From positions 46,955,325 through 47,019,324 of the forward strand of contig QCXZ01000064.1 of assembly GCA_025024175.1 (NCBI GenBank): 64,000 nucleotides of DNA. The letters run 5' to 3'. A program made the position numbers and the translations under genes. Source of the stretch: Rhyzopertha dominica. Lineage: Eukaryota > Arthropoda > Insecta > Coleoptera > Bostrichidae. A model generated the notes under the pieces. It was not told the origin of the DNA, searched no databases, and saw only the letters and a program-made list of their open reading frames with translations. Below, one piece after another: positions 60,125 to 64,000 of the stretch (position 1 is the stretch's first letter; each line of letters begins with the position of its first letter).

Positions 60125-60200
60125 AAGATGAGAGTAGCTATTTTTAATTTGTATGTATACGGTATTAAACGTACAAATTAGAAGTAGCTACTCTCATCTT
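60125..60200. ncRNA. Pre-miRNA-sized perfect hairpin (candidate)
   Basis: The 76-nt unit has AAGATGAGAGTAGCTA (60125-60140) pairing perfectly with TAGCTACTCTCATCTT (60185-60200). Pairing continues through U/G-wobble steps and AATTTGTA against TACAAATT, giving about 31 bp and a loop of about 14 nt. Size and shape fit a microRNA precursor, but the pairing is so perfect that a young MITE or chance inverted duplication is equally likely. No known microRNA seed was recognised. Confidence 0.3.
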
Positions 60201-60990
60201 GAGTCTACAATGACTACGCATCTTGATCATTTTGTTTTCATCATCATTATAACGCAATCCCGTGCTGCTTTACTTCCGGACATCTATTTTTTCTTTTACG
60301 TTGTTTATTGTTGTCACCATTACATATATGAATTTTGCACTTTTTACTCTAATTTTCAATTTTATTTACCAGATTTACGGTTAAGTTGTTAAGCAGCGGG
60401 TCAATTTTCAGCAATACAAAAAGTTGTATTGCTAGTTATTAATGTTATTAATTCCGTACGACCTTTCTGTGCAGGTATGAAAGCAAATGTAACATTAGCA
60501 GGAAAATTGCTTTATATGGAATAGAATTTGCCAATAAGCTATAGTGATTAAGGTTTGCACGACCGGTGTCTGTACTGGAAGATAATTCCGGGTTAGAGAC
60601 TTTAGATCCTAGATAGTTTAAAAATATTTTCTGCAATACCAATAACAAGTTCGAAATACTAGAAGTGTGATTCGACAGTCTAAAGGATGAGACATATTTT
60701 TAGAGGAACCGCATGAATTATGACTGTCAATTAAATGTTGCTATCGGAAGGAATAGTGAATCCTAAGGGCTTGAAAATAAAGAAATTATTTGGTCACAGC
60801 TAATAAAAAACAACAATACACCTCAGCTCCTAAGTAATCTACGAACAAAGCATAAATTTTATAAGCCTTATCAAGTATAAAGGATCACTTCAGTTAAAAA
60901 AAACAACTAATTACTTTCTTAAAGTATCTACCGTTTGAAGCAGAAGAACACACCCTTAAAATGCAGAAATAACCCTTAACCCTATTTACG
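60201..60990. other. AT-rich DNA before the minus-strand Penelope-like element
   Basis: A segment near 60557-60600 (CACGACCGGTGTCTGTACTG) resembles 52225-52275 and is a minor dispersed repeat. No gene was recognised. Confidence 0.45.
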
Positions 60991-60999
60991 GACTTATGA

Positions 61000-63900
61000 T
61001 CTTCTAGTGGGGCAATTCAGCGCCATAAATTAACGCGCATAACTCTTCCGTGATCATATCTACGACGGATGTCTCGTGAACGGACAGTTTATCGACAGGA
61101 TATTTGCATTATAGGGTTGGGCGTGCCACGGCCATCCATCTTGGATTGTGTCTGGATGATTCTGACATCTGGCGGGATTGAATGGAACGGGAATATAATG
61201 GGCCGCGATAAGACTAAAACTGTGTAATTGTTCTCCGGGACGCGGGACACACCCGCCCTTGTAATTCCTGGGTGTGGGAGAACCGTGTTCGTCTTTGGAT
61301 AGAAGCCTTGAGAAATCAGTGGCGGCTTACTACGGAAGATAAGTAGATCAAGAGAAATATTGGTATGAGGATTGACAATCTCGAGAAGATGCAAATATTC
61401 TCATATATAATAATGTGGATGCTGCTTCAATAACGGTAATAAACCATCATAAAACAGCTGTGCTATTATAAAAATAAATATATAAAATACAATTTCTAAT
61501 AATTAGTTCCGGGCTGTTTTGCTGTGGTCCATGGTTCCCTTGTCCATACGTTTCCCTGCTCCTCGCTGGCAGCATCTTCAGTGGTAGAGTACAGCTTATT
61601 GACTGGTTGCTCGTGTGACCTTTCTTATACTGGTGTCGTGTTCATTCACCCTGACAGTGACAGTCGGTGGGCGGGACTGCTGCTTACTCCTTAACGGTGT
61701 TTTCCGCATTCTGTTAGTCCTTAAGCCATCTTTCCTGTTTATATTCTCAGTACGTTGTTTAATTTCTAAAGCCTCTCTTCTGGCTCGATTGTAGTAGCCT
61801 CATGTTTTCACTAACACCTTGGTGTGGTCAAACAGGATATTATGGCCCTCCTCAATGGTATGTTCTGCTACGGCTGATTTCTGCGAATGATATAATCGTA
61901 TGGCTCTTTGGTATTCCATAATTCTTGTCTTAACGATACATGCAGTCATACCGATATAGTCCCTCCCACACGGTAAATACCGGGAGTATGCAACGGATCC
62001 TGTTTATCTTTAATTGATTTTAATTGTTGAGACACCTAACTGGTCGGTTTAAAAATGGTTCTTGCACCCTAACGTTTCAGCAGCCTGGATATTCTATCTA
62101 TCTAATCTGGCATTATGAACGTATGGTAGGCATGTAGCTGAAATGTTGCCTTCCTCATCGACTGGATGTTCTTCTTGGGTTAATTGCTCTGTCGATTTCC
62201 CTAGTTTTGTAACCGTTCTCAATACTGTTCTGAGATGTCCGGTCGTGATGAGCGTGCTACCTCTCGACTTGGAAATTAGGAAAAGAGCTGCCAGGTATTG
62301 GCTGAGGCGAGGAGAAATGGAAAGGGTGCGCGGTGTCCTTAGGGGTGTGCAGGCACGCTCGAAAGCCGAGATCTCAAGCGTAATATGGGAAGAGTGGGAA
62401 AGAGAGTGGCAGAGTTGCGAAAATGGGGAGAGACTCAGGTCTTCCTTCCCCACGATAGCGCATAGATGGAACTTGGATCATATAAATCCAACCCCGGGTT
62501 TGGTCCATTTTCTAAGCGGCCACGGAGAATATGATGTTAACCTACACAGATTTGGAAGAAAGGAAGATGAGGCATGTGAATATGGAGATAGAGGAACGCC
62601 GGAACATATGTTGTATCCTTGAGAAGGAGGCTCAGAGACGCGGACACTGCTGGGATGCTGCGCGATCCTGAGAGGACAAGGATCCTGAGCAAAGAAGACA
62701 ATAAGGTGCCAACCGATGATGAAGCCGGAATCCGGTATCACCTCTGGAGACAGCACGAATTACAGGCGAGGAGGTGCTCAAGGACCGTGGGCGACTGCTG
62801 GTAGCCAGAAGCGCCCGCGGAGCGCCGAGCACCAGCGGGAAAGACACATACTGTAAGTTTAGAATAGAAATTTAGTTGATTAGGTCTGTTTATAACCAAC
62901 CACTAACAAGTAGATTTAAGGAATGGCATGAAAGGTAATGGGATAATGTTAACTAACAAACTTGTAAATGTGGTATGAAAAAAAAGGTCTATAAAGAACA
63001 TCTAAAACGCCACCTCCTCGAGGATAGGGACGGAAACGAAGCCTAGGTCCCGTCCTCGGAGCGAAATAAGAAACCGAGGCAAGGCGAATAGACGAATAGA
63101 CCAATAAAATAAAAGTGAAAATACAATCTGTTGTAAATTTTCAGGTAACAGAGGGTTATGAAATGAAAAAAGTGTCCTAGTTCTTTTTGTAGGTGATTTG
63201 CATCCGAGATTACCTTCGCCCAGTGTACTAAGGTTTTAATAATACTCCTTTTCTTGTGCCGGATGATGATTAGATTAAGTGTGTAGGTATCTATCCGTGT
63301 GTGTTGGCTTTCTATATACGTTGTATGTTAGTTTTCCTTCTTGTGTTTTGGTGACTACCACATCTAGAAAATGTATTAAGTTCTTCTTTTTTATTTCCAT
63401 TGTAAACCGGATGTTGGGATGTATACCATTGAGATGGTCCAGAAATCCTGGAAAAGCGTCCTTTCCGTGGGGCCAGATAACAAAGGTGTCGTCAACATAC
63501 GGGTACCAATGAGTTAGCTTTTTTGCCGCTGTGGTTAGTGCTTCTTTTTCAAATTTCTCCATGATTATGTTACTTAGTTGGACTTAATGGATTACCCAAC
63601 GCAACTCCGTCCTTTTGGTCGTAAAATGTGCCGTTCCATAAGAAATAGCTAGAAGTCGGGCACTCTTTGGTTAGGCTTATTTCATTCTCTAGTAATAATG
63701 GTTGTAATAGATCCAGGGCGGCGTCGACGGGCATCTTCGTGAACAATGAACGAACAACCTCGAAACTGATTTAAATATCCGAATCCTTGATCTTGACGTC
63801 CTGCAGAATTTTGATGAAGTGCGATAAACTCTTGACAATGTGTTGGGACAAGCCTGCGGATGGCTTCAGTTTGGGAGCGAAGTGTTTTGCTACACAGTAA

Positions 63901-64000
63901 GTTGGCGTTGTACTCAGTATGGGCCGAAGAGGTACACCTTCCTTGTGTCTATACAACCGCGGGGTTTTGCTTGCAGTAGGTAGTACCGTCTTTTTCACTT
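61000..64000 (-). pseudogene. Penelope-like element, minus strand, continuing past the window end
   Basis: Read from 64000 downwards: PRLYRHKEGVPLRPILSTTP and TYCVAKHFAPKLKPSAGLSQ, with HFIKILQDVKIKDSDI (RT N-terminal blocks, to 63771); HWYPYVDDTFVIWPHGKDAF with an intact YVDD catalytic box, FLDVVVTKTQEGKL and YRKPTHTDRYLHT (63562-63275); SNHHPAQEKSIIKTLVHWAK down to about 63130. After an inserted LINE it resumes at about 62090 with ARTIFKPTS, LKSIKDKQDPLHTPGIY and GRDYIGMTACIVKTRIMEYQ (GIY-YIG), then EEGHNILFDHTKVL and ARREALEIKQRTENINRKD. A tail phrase (TTEDAASEEQGNVW) precedes the 3' region near 61560. Several frameshifts are present; 61089-61394 is a further open frame in the 3' part. Confidence 0.88.
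62100..63125 (+). mobile_element. 5'-truncated LINE inserted in the Penelope-like element
   Basis: A plus-strand frame from about 62240 gives LDLEIRKRAARYWLRRGEME, later WEEWEREWQSCENGE, then PTPGLVHFLSGHGEYDVNLH and ACEYGDRGTPEHMLYP. This is the C-terminal zinc-motif region of R1/I/jockey-type LINE ORF2 (FLSGHG-F-YL-RF...C-YC...T-EH-L). A non-coding 3' region follows (62850-63115) and ends in AATAAAATAAAAGTG, a simple A-rich end typical of LINEs. The antisense orientation and the resumption of PLE coding on both sides show that it is an insertion. Exact target duplications were not resolved. Confidence 0.78.

Overview
The window is AT-rich, intron-bearing animal DNA, most likely from an insect with a medium to large, transposon-loaded genome. 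The evidence is multi-kilobase introns with GT/AG borders, two NPC2-family (ML-domain) genes with secreted-protein exons, the last exons of an immunoglobulin-superfamily-like membrane receptor whose tail resembles insect Sidestep proteins, and many Penelope-like, mariner/Tc1, hAT, copia and LINE remnants of kinds common in insects. I cannot name the species. There are no bacterial-type operons, rRNA genes, complete tRNA genes or CRISPR arrays.

Genes. (1) An NPC2-like gene on the plus strand has exons at 13289-13393, 17551-17750 and 23069-23155; its signal-peptide exon was not found. (2) A second, complete NPC2-like gene on the plus strand has exons at 31163-31244, 38310-38414, 38796-38974 and 39028-39117, encoding 151 residues. 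Both use the same intron phases (1, 1, 0), so they look like tandem paralogues. (3) On the minus strand, three joined exons (48181-47927, 47778-47615, 43028-42855) encode the transmembrane helix and cytoplasmic tail of a type I receptor ending in a PDZ-ligand-like PESCV. Its ectodomain exons should lie upstream on the minus strand, probably beyond the window. An orphan exon-like ORF with good splice sites lies at 41533-41652.

The rest is mobile DNA. Penelope-like elements (PLEs) occur at five places: an inverted-tail structure (2963-3388), a coding copy split by a hAT element and a TA-flanked MITE (about 23380-26000), a second PLE lineage (26460-27345), a 1.18-kb near-perfect palindrome of two PLE 3' ends (54829-56011), and a minus-strand copy interrupted by a LINE fragment (about 61000 to the window end). 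DNA transposon remnants include mariner-like (13970-15655, 19990-20300, 56315-56833), Tc1-like (34747-35712), hAT MITE (23587-24511), several TA-flanked MITEs with CAGGG ends (1549, 25356, 48547, 50429) and other fold-backs (36742-37528, 44325-45345, 56838-57297). LINE fragments lie at 33380-33960, 46080-46690, 51775-51955 and 62100-63125, and a copia fragment lacking its integrase lies at 6900-7640.

The two NPC2-like proteins are predicted small secreted or lysosomal lipid carriers. The receptor is unrelated in function. I found no convincing new multi-gene system. The most unusual structures are the PLE palindrome, the four-arm fold-back at 48547-50358, a tRNA-T-arm hairpin at 54483-54620 and a pre-miRNA-sized hairpin at 60125-60200.
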